Shown: positions 1 through 5,537 of the stretch, piece after piece
Numbering within the stretch: the first letter of the stretch is position 1
Layout: every line of letters starts with the position of its first letter
Origin: UBA4644 sp034933145
GTDB lineage: Bacteria; Bacillota; Clostridia; Oscillospirales; Butyricicoccaceae
Assembly: GCA_034933145.1 (NCBI GenBank)
Contig: JAYFOA010000068.1
Span: 1 to 12,363, forward strand
Reading direction: 5' to 3'
Length of the DNA: 12,363 nucleotides
Translations under genes and position numbers: made by a program
The notes under the pieces: model-generated
Told to the model about the DNA's origin: nothing
Database searches by the model: none
What the model saw: the letters and a program-made list of their open reading frames with translations, nothing else

Positions 1-204
1 GGCGGGAATATCCACATAACAGTTTGTGGAGATTTCGCCCATCACCAGAACCATGCCGGTGGTGGCAATGGTTTCGCAGGCCCCATGGGCCCCCGGATCC
101 TGAGAGATGATCGCGTCGAGTACCGCGTCGGAGATCTGATCGCAAAGTTTGTCAGGATGTCCTTCCGTGACGCTCTCTGAAGTAAATAATTTTTTGTTTG
201 CCAT
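1..204 (-). CDS. metK: S-adenosylmethionine synthetase, N-terminal part (runs off the left edge)
   Basis: MetK makes S-adenosylmethionine from methionine and ATP in the cytoplasm. Only the first 68 codons lie in the window; the gene continues in frame past position 1. The translation starts MANKKLFTSESVTEGHPDKL and continues CDQISDAVLDAI. This is the MetK N-terminal signature, with the GHPDK motif that contributes to ATP/methionine binding. The further stretch with TTGMVLVMGEI also fits the family. The start ATG has a GGAAGG ribosome site a few bases upstream, and no earlier in-frame start is needed. A SAM-I riboswitch and terminator lie directly upstream, so the enzyme is feedback-controlled by its own product at transcription. 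Identification is near certain; only completeness cannot be judged. Confidence 0.96.
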   Translation of the reverse strand, partial: MANKKLFTSESVTEGHPDKLCDQISDAVLDAIISQDPGAHGACETIATTGMVLVMGEISTNCYVDIPA

Positions 205-232
205 ACTGCTGCCTTCCTTTCAAATTCGGGAC

Positions 233-261
233 AAAAAACAGGCCCCCGATGAAGGAGCCTG
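233..261 (-). terminator. Intrinsic terminator of the metK SAM-I riboswitch
   Basis: Read on the minus strand, an 8-bp stem (CAGGCTCC pairing with GGGGCCTG, one G-T pair) with a 7-base loop is followed by a run of six T. It sits between the aptamer and the metK start, the standard place for the expression platform of an S-box leader. SAM binding should favour this hairpin and stop transcription before metK. Confidence 0.85.
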
Positions 262-280
262 TCGCAATATCTATAGACCA

Positions 281-375
281 CTCCTTATCGCTGTCAGCGG
301 AACCACCTTGCCGTCACGACAGGTTGGTGTGCGGTCATCGAGCTGACTCTCTACCGCAACTCTGGATAATGGCGT
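281..375 (-). ncRNA. SAM-I (S-box) riboswitch aptamer upstream of metK
   Basis: On the minus strand the leader shows the S-box layout. TTATC and GATAA close the P1 helix. Inside come CAGAG, a P2 arm containing GCTCGATGA, then CACCAACC pairing with AAGGTGG(TTCC) for P3, and a small P4 hairpin CGCTG-A-CAGCG just before the 3' side of P1. These correspond to the conserved AGAG, GATGA, GCAACC, GGTGCTAATTCC and P4 elements of the family, with some substitutions (for example CCAACC and GGTGGTTCC). An intrinsic terminator and metK follow immediately, the classic target. SAM binding would promote termination. The family call is strong; exact ends are approximate. Confidence 0.9.
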
Positions 376-402
376 CTGTTCAGTTGTCCTGTTTACATTT
401 GA

Positions 403-431
403 AGTATACCATATTATTGCAAAAATTTCAA
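403..431 (-). promoter_or_regulatory. Sigma-A promoter of the metK leader
   Basis: On the minus strand TTGAAA (426-431) and TATACT (403-408) are separated by exactly 17 bp. Transcription would start about 25 bases before the SAM-I aptamer. No other comparable promoter lies between this site and metK. Confidence 0.8.
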
Positions 432-565
432 CCCCCTGCATTTTTCAATATTTTGTAACAACGGCAAAAAACTTTGATTCGGAGGCAGTATGCATTTTTC
501 GGTTTCTCCCGATCTGTCTGGATTCGAAGCAGCCGTCCCCTTGTTTCCTCTTCTGGCAAATATTG

Positions 566-594
566 TTGTATCCCGCAATGCGCTTTGCTATAAT
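566..594 (+). promoter_or_regulatory. Sigma-A promoter of the tandem M55 peptidase genes
   Basis: TTGTAT (566-571) and a consensus TATAAT (589-594) are 17 bp apart, giving a short leader of about 30 bases before the first ATG at 630. The stretch between this promoter and the divergent metK promoter (432-565) shows no clear gene or structured RNA; a doubtful 47-codon frame at 490-633 is discussed in the findings. Confidence 0.75.
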
Positions 595-629
595 GGGCTT
601 ATATTCAGGAAAGACAAAGGAGTGATTCC

Positions 630-1427
630 ATGAAAGTATTTATCAGCGCGGACATCGAGGGCGTTACCAACACGACCATCTGGGAGGAGACCGAAAAGGA
701 CCAGGCGGTCTATGCTGCCGCTGCCCGACAGATGACGGCGGAAGTCAAGGCCGCCTGCGAGGGTGCCATCGCCGCCGGTGCGGATTACATCCTGGTTAAC
801 GACGCCCACGACTATGCCGTCAATCTGGATTTGTCCCAGCTTCCCGAGTGCGCCGAGGTTATCCGCGGCTGGACCGGCAGCCCTTATGCTATGGTGGACG
901 GCATCGACAAGCGCTTTGACGCCGCCATGTTTGTCGGCTATCATTCCGCCGCCGGCCGCTGCGGAAATCCGCTGTCCCATACCTATACCACCAAGACCGT
1001 CTGGGTCAAATTAAATGGTGTCAAATGCAGCGAGTTCCGTCTCTATAGCTGGGCGGCGGCAATGGAAAATGTACCCACCGTCCTGCTTACCGGCGATAAA
1101 ATGTTGTGTGAGGACAGCAAGGACATCCATCCGATGTGCAAGTCCGTCGCCGTTAAGGACGGATTCGGCGGCCTGACCCGTTCCATCAGCCCGTCGCTGG
1201 CCTGCAAAAAAATCCGGGAAAATGCGGAGGCTGCCCTGAAACAGGACCTTTCCAAGGCGCTGTGCACCCTGCCGGAGCATTTTGTGTTTGAGGTATGCTA
1301 CAAGATTCATGAGCATGCCATCGCCCGCTCTTATTATCCCGGTTTCCAGCTGGTAGAAGACAATGTCATCCGCATGGAGACCGACAACTTTATGGACGTG
1401 CTGCGGGCTGTCGTCTTTGTCTTGTAA
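630..1427 (+). CDS. M55-family D-aminopeptidase (DppA-like), first tandem copy
   Basis: A 265-residue zinc peptidase of the M55 family, whose characterised member is the Bacillus subtilis D-aminopeptidase DppA, which releases N-terminal D-residues such as D-Ala. The family ligands are visible: D8 and E10 in ISADIEG, H60 in NDAH, H105 in GYHSAAG and E135 in KCSEF. H117 in NPLSHT matches the catalytic His of DppA. Length is close to DppA (about 274). No signal peptide or membrane segment is seen, so it is probably cytoplasmic. The start has AAAGGAGTG six bases upstream and a sigma-A promoter before that. It lies 10 bp before a close paralogue, so the two are surely co-transcribed. A role in recycling peptidoglycan-derived or dietary D-amino-acid peptides is inferred; no peptide transporter lies next to it in this window. 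Confidence 0.9.
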   Translation: MKVFISADIEGVTNTTIWEETEKDQAVYAAAARQMTAEVKAACEGAIAAGADYILVNDAHDYAVNLDLSQLPECAEVIRGWTGSPYAMVDGIDKRFDAAMFVGYHSAAGRCGNPLSHTYTTKTVWVKLNGVKCSEFRLYSWAAAMENVPTVLLTGDKMLCEDSKDIHPMCKSVAVKDGFGGLTRSISPSLACKKIRENAEAALKQDLSKALCTLPEHFVFEVCYKIHEHAIARSYYPGFQLVEDNVIRMETDNFMDVLRAVVFVL

Positions 1428-1437
1428 GAGGTGGCGT

Positions 1438-2244
1438 ATGAAAGTCTATATCAGCTGTGACATTGAAGGCATTGCCACCACAACTCGCTGGGAGCAGACC
1501 CATACCGTCACGGAAAATGCCAAGGCCGCGCCCTATGCCCGCCAGATGACCGAGGAGGTCAATGCCGCCTGCGAGGGCGCCATCGCCGCCGGCGCGGATT
1601 ATATTTTGGTCAAGGACGCTCATGGATCCGGCACCAACATAGACATCTCCCGCTTTCCCGAATGCGTGGAAGTCATCCGCAGCGGATCGGGCAGCCCGTT
1701 TTCCATGGCGGATGGCGTCCAGACCGCCGATTTTGACGCGGCCATGTTCGTCGGCTATCACTCCGCCGCCGGCCGCTGCGGCAACCCGTTGTCCCATACC
1801 TTTACCACCAAGACCGTCTGGGTCAAATTGAACGGCGTAAAGTGCAGCGAATTCCGCCTTTTCAGCTGGGTGGCCGCCCTTTGCGGCGTGCCCACCGTTC
1901 TGCTGTCCGGCGACCGGATGCTGTGTGAGGACAGCCGAGATTTGCATCCGAAACTTCTTACCGTGCCGGTCAAAGACGGGCTTGGCGGCATGACCCGCTC
2001 GCTCCACCCTGTTCTGGCCTGCCGCCGGATCAAAGATGCCGCTGAGCGTGCGCTGCGGCAGGATCTCTCGGACGCGCTGTGCACCATGCCGGAGCATTTT
2101 GTGTTTGAAATCTGTTATAAAGAGCACCGGGATGCGGTGGCCCGGTCCTTCTTCCCGGGTTTTTCCCTTGTGGAGGACAATGTCATCCGTATGGAAACCG
2201 ACGCTTATTGGGAGGTACTCCGTAGCATCCGGTACATTCTCTGA
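1438..2244 (+). CDS. M55-family D-aminopeptidase (DppA-like), second tandem copy
   Basis: A 268-residue paralogue of the preceding gene, about two-thirds identical by eye. A block of roughly 45 residues around the H108/H120/E138 site is almost unchanged. Ligands expected for M55 are present: D8 and E10 (ISCDIEG), H62 (KDAH), H108 (GYHSAAG), E138 (KCSEF), with H120 as the DppA-type catalytic His. The start at 1438 is chosen because AAGAGGTG, overlapping the previous stop, sits just upstream, the protein then begins MKVYISCDIEG like its twin, and an upstream start in the same frame would overlap the first gene by 65 bp. A strong terminator follows within 20 bp. Differences cluster near residues 18-32, where the first copy is shorter by one or two residues, and around residues 64-100, so the two may differ in substrate choice or form a mixed oligomer. 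That is inference. Confidence 0.9.
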   Translation: MKVYISCDIEGIATTTRWEQTHTVTENAKAAPYARQMTEEVNAACEGAIAAGADYILVKDAHGSGTNIDISRFPECVEVIRSGSGSPFSMADGVQTADFDAAMFVGYHSAAGRCGNPLSHTFTTKTVWVKLNGVKCSEFRLFSWVAALCGVPTVLLSGDRMLCEDSRDLHPKLLTVPVKDGLGGMTRSLHPVLACRRIKDAAERALRQDLSDALCTMPEHFVFEICYKEHRDAVARSFFPGFSLVEDNVIRMETDAYWEVLRSIRYIL

Positions 2245-2261
2245 ATTTCAGTTTAAATTTA

Positions 2262-2295
2262 AAAAAAGAACGGAGCGCAGGCTCCGTTCTTTTTT
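2262..2295 (+). terminator. Intrinsic terminator after the M55 pair
   Basis: A 15-bp perfect stem (AAAAAAGAACGGAGC with GCTCCGTTCTTTTTT) closes a 4-base GCAG loop and carries its own T run on the 3' side. It starts 17 bp after the stop of the second M55 gene and isolates that operon from the spore-protein gene. Confidence 0.92.
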
Positions 2296-2321
2296 CTGTC
2301 TTTTTGCGCAACATTTTCCAA

Positions 2322-2350
2322 ACATATCGACAAAAACGCCGAACATACTA
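2322..2350 (+). promoter_or_regulatory. Probable sigma-G (forespore) promoter of the spore-protein gene
   Basis: CATACTA (2344-2350) matches the sigma-F/sigma-G -10 pattern CATnnTA. ACATA (2322-2326), 17 bp upstream, is near the G(A/C)ATA -35 pattern. It follows the upstream terminator and lies about 35 bp before the start codon of a small acid-soluble spore protein, a gene class controlled by sigma-G. No sigma-A-like promoter is evident here. Confidence 0.55.
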
Positions 2351-2384
2351 TGGACGTAAACTTCATGAAAAGGAGAAAAATCTC

Positions 2385-2582
2385 ATGACCAGCAACAACA
2401 ACAAGTCCAATATGACTTCTGCGGCCAAGGAGGCTCTGCATCAGTTCACGATGGAGACCGCCCGCGAGGTCGGCGTCAACCTGAAGGAAGGCTACAATGG
2501 CGACCTGACGAGTCGTCAGGCCGGCTCCATCGGCGGCCAGATGGTCAAAAAGCTTATCCAGCGCGCCGAGAGCAGCCTGTAA
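2385..2582 (+). CDS. Alpha/beta-type small acid-soluble spore protein (SASP)
   Basis: A 65-residue DNA-binding protein of the alpha/beta SASP family, which coats and protects spore DNA in the forespore and is degraded by the GPR protease at germination. Both family blocks are seen. The first, around residues 22-33, is FTMETAREVGVNL, with the E-T-A segment where GPR would cut. The second, around 42-58, is LTSRQAGSIGGQMVKKLI. The Asn/Ser-rich N-terminus is also usual. The start at 2385 follows AAAAGGAG at normal spacing; an upstream in-frame extension would cover the probable sigma-G promoter and is not credible. The gene is monocistronic between two terminators. It is direct evidence that the organism is a spore former or derived from one. 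Confidence 0.93.
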   Translation: MTSNNNKSNMTSAAKEALHQFTMETAREVGVNLKEGYNGDLTSRQAGSIGGQMVKKLIQRAESSL

Positions 2583-2602
2583 ATCTCATACTGACGCGAA
2601 TG

Positions 2603-2636
2603 GCGCGGAGGGCAGTCGCCCTCCGCGCACTTATTT
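2603..2636 (+). terminator. Hairpin terminator after the SASP gene
   Basis: An 11-bp perfect GC-rich stem (GCGCGGAGGGC with GCCCTCCGCGC) around an AGTC loop is followed by ACTTATTTTA, a weak T tract. It lies 20 bp after the SASP stop and 40 bp beyond the convergent flotillin stop, so it may also end flotillin transcripts, although that side has no T run. Confidence 0.75.
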
Positions 2637-2679
2637 TATGAAAAAATTAGCGGATGCATTCAAAAATCTCGCTGGTGTA

Positions 2680-4095
2680 TCATTCCGCTGCTTCCGCCGC
2701 CGGCTTTTCCGTCTGCGGCAGCTCCGCCGTTTCGGATGCCGCGGCCGGCTTTGCCAGATATTCCGGCAGCTGCATTCCTGCCATGTTGAACAGCTCCGCC
2801 ATCGGCGGAATGGATTTCATCATCCCGGACAAAAAGTTTGCCGTAGCGGGTGTGCCGTCCTTTCCGCCCATTCCGTCCCAAACCGTGACCTTGTCGATCT
2901 TGATATTCTTGATGGCCTCCACCTGTACCTTGATCAGGTCTTCCAGCTTGTCGGCCACCATCAGCCGGATTGCATCGTCTGCCTTTCCGCCCGCCGCCCG
3001 AACGATCTCCGCAAGACCGGCGGCCTGTTTGGTCAGGATTTCCTGCATGCCGCGGCCTTCCGCCTCCATTTTGGCGAAAATCGCGTCGGCCTCGCCGCGC
3101 GCCCTACGGCGCAGCTGCTCCGCGTCGGCTTCGGCGGCAATTTCCACCTTGCGTTTTTCGATCTCGGCCTTAACGATGACATCGGCCTCCTGCGTGGCCC
3201 TCTCCTTGTCGGCACGCACCAGTTCGGCAGCCTTTTCGGCAGAATACGCCTCTTCCAGCGCCTTTGCTGCCATGATCTTTTCGGCAGAGACTGCGCGGCG
3301 GTTGGCATCGGCTTCCCGTTCACGGCGGGTCGCATCCGAATCGGCGACCTGCGCCTTCGCATTGTTTTCACCCTGAATGGCCTCGGAGTTTGCTTTCGAA
3401 ACCTGAATTCTCTGCTCACTATTGGCGTTTGCTTCGCCGATGGCGCCTTCACGATCGGCCTCGGCCACCGATTTCTTGGCATCATTGATGGCCTTCGCGG
3501 CGGCCTCTTTGCCGAGGGCCGTGATGTACCCCGACTCATCGCTGATGTCGGTCACGTTTACGTTGATCAGGCGCAGACCGATCTTTTTCAGTTCGGTCTC
3601 TACGTTGCCGGATACGGCTTCCAGAAACTTATCCCGGTCGGTATTGATCTCCTCGATGTCCATGGTGGCAATAATCAGGCGCAGCTGACCGAAAATGATA
3701 TCCTTTGCCAGCTCCTGAATCTCGGTGAGTTTCAATCCGAGCAGGCGCTCTGCCGCATTCTGCATGACACCGGCCTCGGTGGAAATACCCACGGTAAAAC
3801 GGGAAGGAACATCGATGCGGATATTCTGCCGGGACAGCGCATTGGTCAGATCGACGCTGATGGACAGCGGTGTGAGATCCAGATATTCAAAGGACTGGAA
3901 AATCGGCCAGATGAATGCTGCGCCGCCGTGAATGCAGCGGGCCGAGCGGGAAGTCCCGTCCGGGTTGTTGCCGACCTTACCATATATGACCATAATTTTG
4001 TCGGACGGGCATTTGCGATACCGGGAAAGGATCACGATGATGGTAGTGATAAACAGCACGGCCACCACAAGAAGCAAAATGAGCAAACTATCCAT
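2680..4095 (-). CDS. floT: Flotillin (FloT/YuaG-like SPFH-domain membrane scaffold)
   Basis: A 471-residue flotillin, the class that oligomerises in functional membrane microdomains and influences membrane fluidity, signalling and secretion. An N-terminal hydrophobic segment (about residues 3-24) anchors it. The SPFH/band-7 domain follows (about 28-190), with RFTVGIS and the NVNVTDISD region. A long charged Ala/Glu-rich coiled coil spans about 195-355 and includes EADREGAIGEA and RARGEADAIFAKMEAEG. The C-terminal tail (about 360-471) is typical of YuaG. The tail ends in an Ala/Glu/Pro-rich low-complexity run. Length is slightly below B. subtilis FloT (about 509). The start overlaps the upstream NfeD-like gene by 8 bp and has GGAGGT five bases upstream, implying translational coupling. 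NfeD beside flotillin is a well-known pairing, as in yuaF-yuaG of Bacillus. Confidence 0.93.
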   Translation of the reverse strand: MDSLLILLLVVAVLFITTIIVILSRYRKCPSDKIMVIYGKVGNNPDGTSRSARCIHGGAAFIWPIFQSFEYLDLTPLSISVDLTNALSRQNIRIDVPSRFTVGISTEAGVMQNAAERLLGLKLTEIQELAKDIIFGQLRLIIATMDIEEINTDRDKFLEAVSGNVETELKKIGLRLINVNVTDISDESGYITALGKEAAAKAINDAKKSVAEADREGAIGEANANSEQRIQVSKANSEAIQGENNAKAQVADSDATRREREADANRRAVSAEKIMAAKALEEAYSAEKAAELVRADKERATQEADVIVKAEIEKRKVEIAAEADAEQLRRRARGEADAIFAKMEAEGRGMQEILTKQAAGLAEIVRAAGGKADDAIRLMVADKLEDLIKVQVEAIKNIKIDKVTVWDGMGGKDGTPATANFLSGMMKSIPPMAELFNMAGMQLPEYLAKPAAASETAELPQTEKPAAEAAE

Positions 4096-4792
4096 TTTTT
4101 ACCTCCGTCTCTTGTTTTTTAAGTTGTGTTTCCGCAGGAATGACGATCAGGGTATCCTCATCCTCCATCCCTACCACCCGTACGAACTCGCCGGGTTTTA
4201 AATCGCGGTCTGAGGTTGTCACCGCACCGCATTCGGAAAAGCGGCCCTGAAAGGTCAGCGTGACCTTTCCCTCACTTTTTCCGCCGGCCGGAATCCGGAT
4301 ATACACCTTCGCCGTCTTTCCGACCGCATTGCTCAGCAGCTGATTGCCTGCGGACTGAAGCCTGGTTGCTTCCCGGAACAGCAGGGCGATCCCGTACAAT
4401 GCCGCCGTCCCCGCAGATATTGCCAGCGTGACGGTCAGTATGGGCGGAAGACCCGCACCGTCCAGCACAATGCCGGTCCATCCGCCAACCGATAGAAATG
4501 CGACGATCCCGCGGATGCTGAACAGGGCAAGCCCGTCTCCGCCGTCTGCCGTCCCGTCATCAGGTGCATCCATTTCCTCTGTCCCATCGGGTCCGCCGGC
4601 GGCATCGATTCCATCGATCCCGTCGGGGCCGTCGCCAATACCGTCGACTGATGTCGAGTCGCCGGTATCCGTATCATTCCCCAGTCCGATGATGACCAGT
4701 ACCGTCTGAATGACCAGCACCAGCGTTGCGGGCAGCGCGGCAAAAGCAAAAATTCTCTGTAGACTTGAGAGCGCTTCCCACCATTCCCGCAT
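4088..4792 (-). CDS. NfeD-like membrane protein (YuaF-type flotillin partner)
   Basis: A 234-residue protein of the NfeD family, in the short form lacking the serine protease domain. The predicted order is: membrane segment 1 (about 11-37), a very acidic linker (39-88), membrane segments 2 and 3 (about 90-110 and 115-138), then a C-terminal soluble OB-fold-like domain (about 155-220) containing VGKTAKVYIRI, GKVTLTFQGRFSECGAV and GEFVRVVGMEDEDTLIVIP. That last part is the conserved NfeD C-terminal pattern. The start has AAGGGGGG upstream. It overlaps floT by 8 bp and follows the DUF1836 gene by 82 bp on the same strand. It is presumed to sit in the membrane with flotillin. The 50-residue linker has 14 Asp and 13 Gly and no Lys or Arg, which is unusual for the family. 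Confidence 0.85.
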   Translation of the reverse strand: MREWWEALSSLQRIFAFAALPATLVLVIQTVLVIIGLGNDTDTGDSTSVDGIGDGPDGIDGIDAAGGPDGTEEMDAPDDGTADGGDGLALFSIRGIVAFLSVGGWTGIVLDGAGLPPILTVTLAISAGTAALYGIALLFREATRLQSAGNQLLSNAVGKTAKVYIRIPAGGKSEGKVTLTFQGRFSECGAVTTSDRDLKPGEFVRVVGMEDEDTLIVIPAETQLKKQETEVKNG

Positions 4793-4874
4793 GATATACC
4801 CCCCTTTCTGATGGTTTTCATATATAAACCGGCCGGCAGCAAACGCTTTCGACTGCGCACACCGCCGGCATTTA

Positions 4875-5438
4875 TTATTCTCTCAGCTGGTCGAGCATGC
4901 GCTCAGCGTCGTCTTTCATGCAGGCGCAGCTGTAACCTGTCACCAGGATTTCCAGCGCCCTGCGAAGCCGTTCCGCCGCCCCGGGAATTGTCTCTTTGTA
5001 TTGCCGCACGCACCCATCGATGGCATCATGCAGCTTTCGGCGGTCCCCCAGATCAGGGGCTCCGCTCTCTGTAATGATCCGACAGAAGTATTCATACAGC
5101 ACCGACTCCGGAATAATGTCATCGGAGAGGTCGTCAACCCTGCCGTTGATATAGGACAGAAGAAAAGCAATGGATTCGAGTGAAAATACCCCGCGCAGCA
5201 TATTGATAATCAGGATCCGCGACACCTGATCGATGCCATATCGTTTCTTGATCGGAGGAGAAACCCAGCCGCGCTTCACCCAGTTCTGAAGCGCCGGCGC
5301 ATCCAGTCCCGTGATCTCCCGAACCTGGGAGAGCATCAGTCCCGAAGTTGCCGTAAAGATTCCTGAAAGGAATCCGCACCCACCCGGTCCCGATCCGTTC
5401 GCCGCGGGAATCACCGTTCCAGGTATATTCATCCGCAT
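4875..5438 (-). CDS. DUF1836 HTH transcriptional regulator
   Basis: A 187-residue cytoplasmic protein of the DUF1836 family. These are found in Firmicutes and resemble the winged-helix head of MerR regulators; targets are generally uncharacterised. The helix-turn-helix lies at about residues 35-75: LSQVREITGLDAPALQNWVK, then RGWVSPPIKKRYGIDQVSRI. It is followed by the family block ILIINMLRGVFSLESIAFLLSYING and a helical C-terminal half that may bind an effector or dimerise. Residues 1-30 are Gly/Pro-rich and not obviously structured. The start may be 5438 or 5432: the second gives a better distance from GGGGG, the first from AAGGA. A sigma-A promoter inside a 37-bp inverted repeat lies just upstream, which suggests autoregulation. 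The next genes on the same strand are NfeD and flotillin, so it probably controls them too. Confidence 0.85.
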   Translation of the reverse strand: MRMNIPGTVIPAANGSGPGGCGFLSGIFTATSGLMLSQVREITGLDAPALQNWVKRGWVSPPIKKRYGIDQVSRILIINMLRGVFSLESIAFLLSYINGRVDDLSDDIIPESVLYEYFCRIITESGAPDLGDRRKLHDAIDGCVRQYKETIPGAAERLRRALEILVTGYSCACMKDDAERMLDQLRE

Positions 5439-5463
5439 CCCCCTTTCCTTCGTCCTTGTCTCT

Positions 5464-5492
5464 ATTAAAACACAAGTTCATATGAATGTCAA
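5464..5492 (-). promoter_or_regulatory. Sigma-A promoter of the DUF1836-nfeD-floT operon
   Basis: On the minus strand a perfect TTGACA (5487-5492) and TTTAAT (5464-5469) are spaced by 17 bp. It lies 25 bp upstream of the DUF1836 start codon. The -35 box sits in the centre of an inverted repeat. Confidence 0.85.
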
Positions 5493-5510
5493 TAGAGTTT
5501 ATATGAACTT
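5474..5510. promoter_or_regulatory. Probable operator: 10-bp inverted repeat around the -35 box
   Basis: AAGTTCATAT (5474-5483) and ATATGAACTT (5501-5510) are perfect inverted copies separated by 17 bp. Each arm is also the core of a smaller palindrome: TTCATATGAA (5477-5486, perfect) and AGTTTATATGAACT (5496-5509, one mismatched pair). Their centres are 21 bp apart, two DNA turns, so two dimers could bind on one face. One site covers the -35/-10 spacer and the other lies upstream of -35. Repression by the DUF1836 product is the simplest reading, but the bound protein is inferred from position only. Confidence 0.65.
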
Positions 5511-5537
5511 TTTATATTTTCTTTTGAATTCTTTGTG

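Noticed and set aside
1390..2127. A 245-codon minus-strand open frame opposite the second M55 gene
   Set aside because: It overlaps a complete M55 enzyme and has no motif or ribosome site of its own; the similar antisense frame opposite the first M55 copy is simply due to the sequence similarity of the pair.
2303..2384. Upstream extension of the SASP gene to an earlier in-frame ATG at 2304
   Set aside because: Alpha/beta SASPs are about 60-75 residues and begin with a short polar stretch; the extension covers the likely sigma-G promoter, and AAAAGGAG precedes the ATG at 2385.
2638..4122. A 494-codon plus-strand open frame covering the flotillin gene
   Set aside because: It is antisense to a full-length flotillin with a recognisable SPFH domain and coiled coil; its translation is Arg/His/Leu-rich with no family resemblance, typical of the antisense frame of a GC-rich, Ala/Glu-rich coding region.
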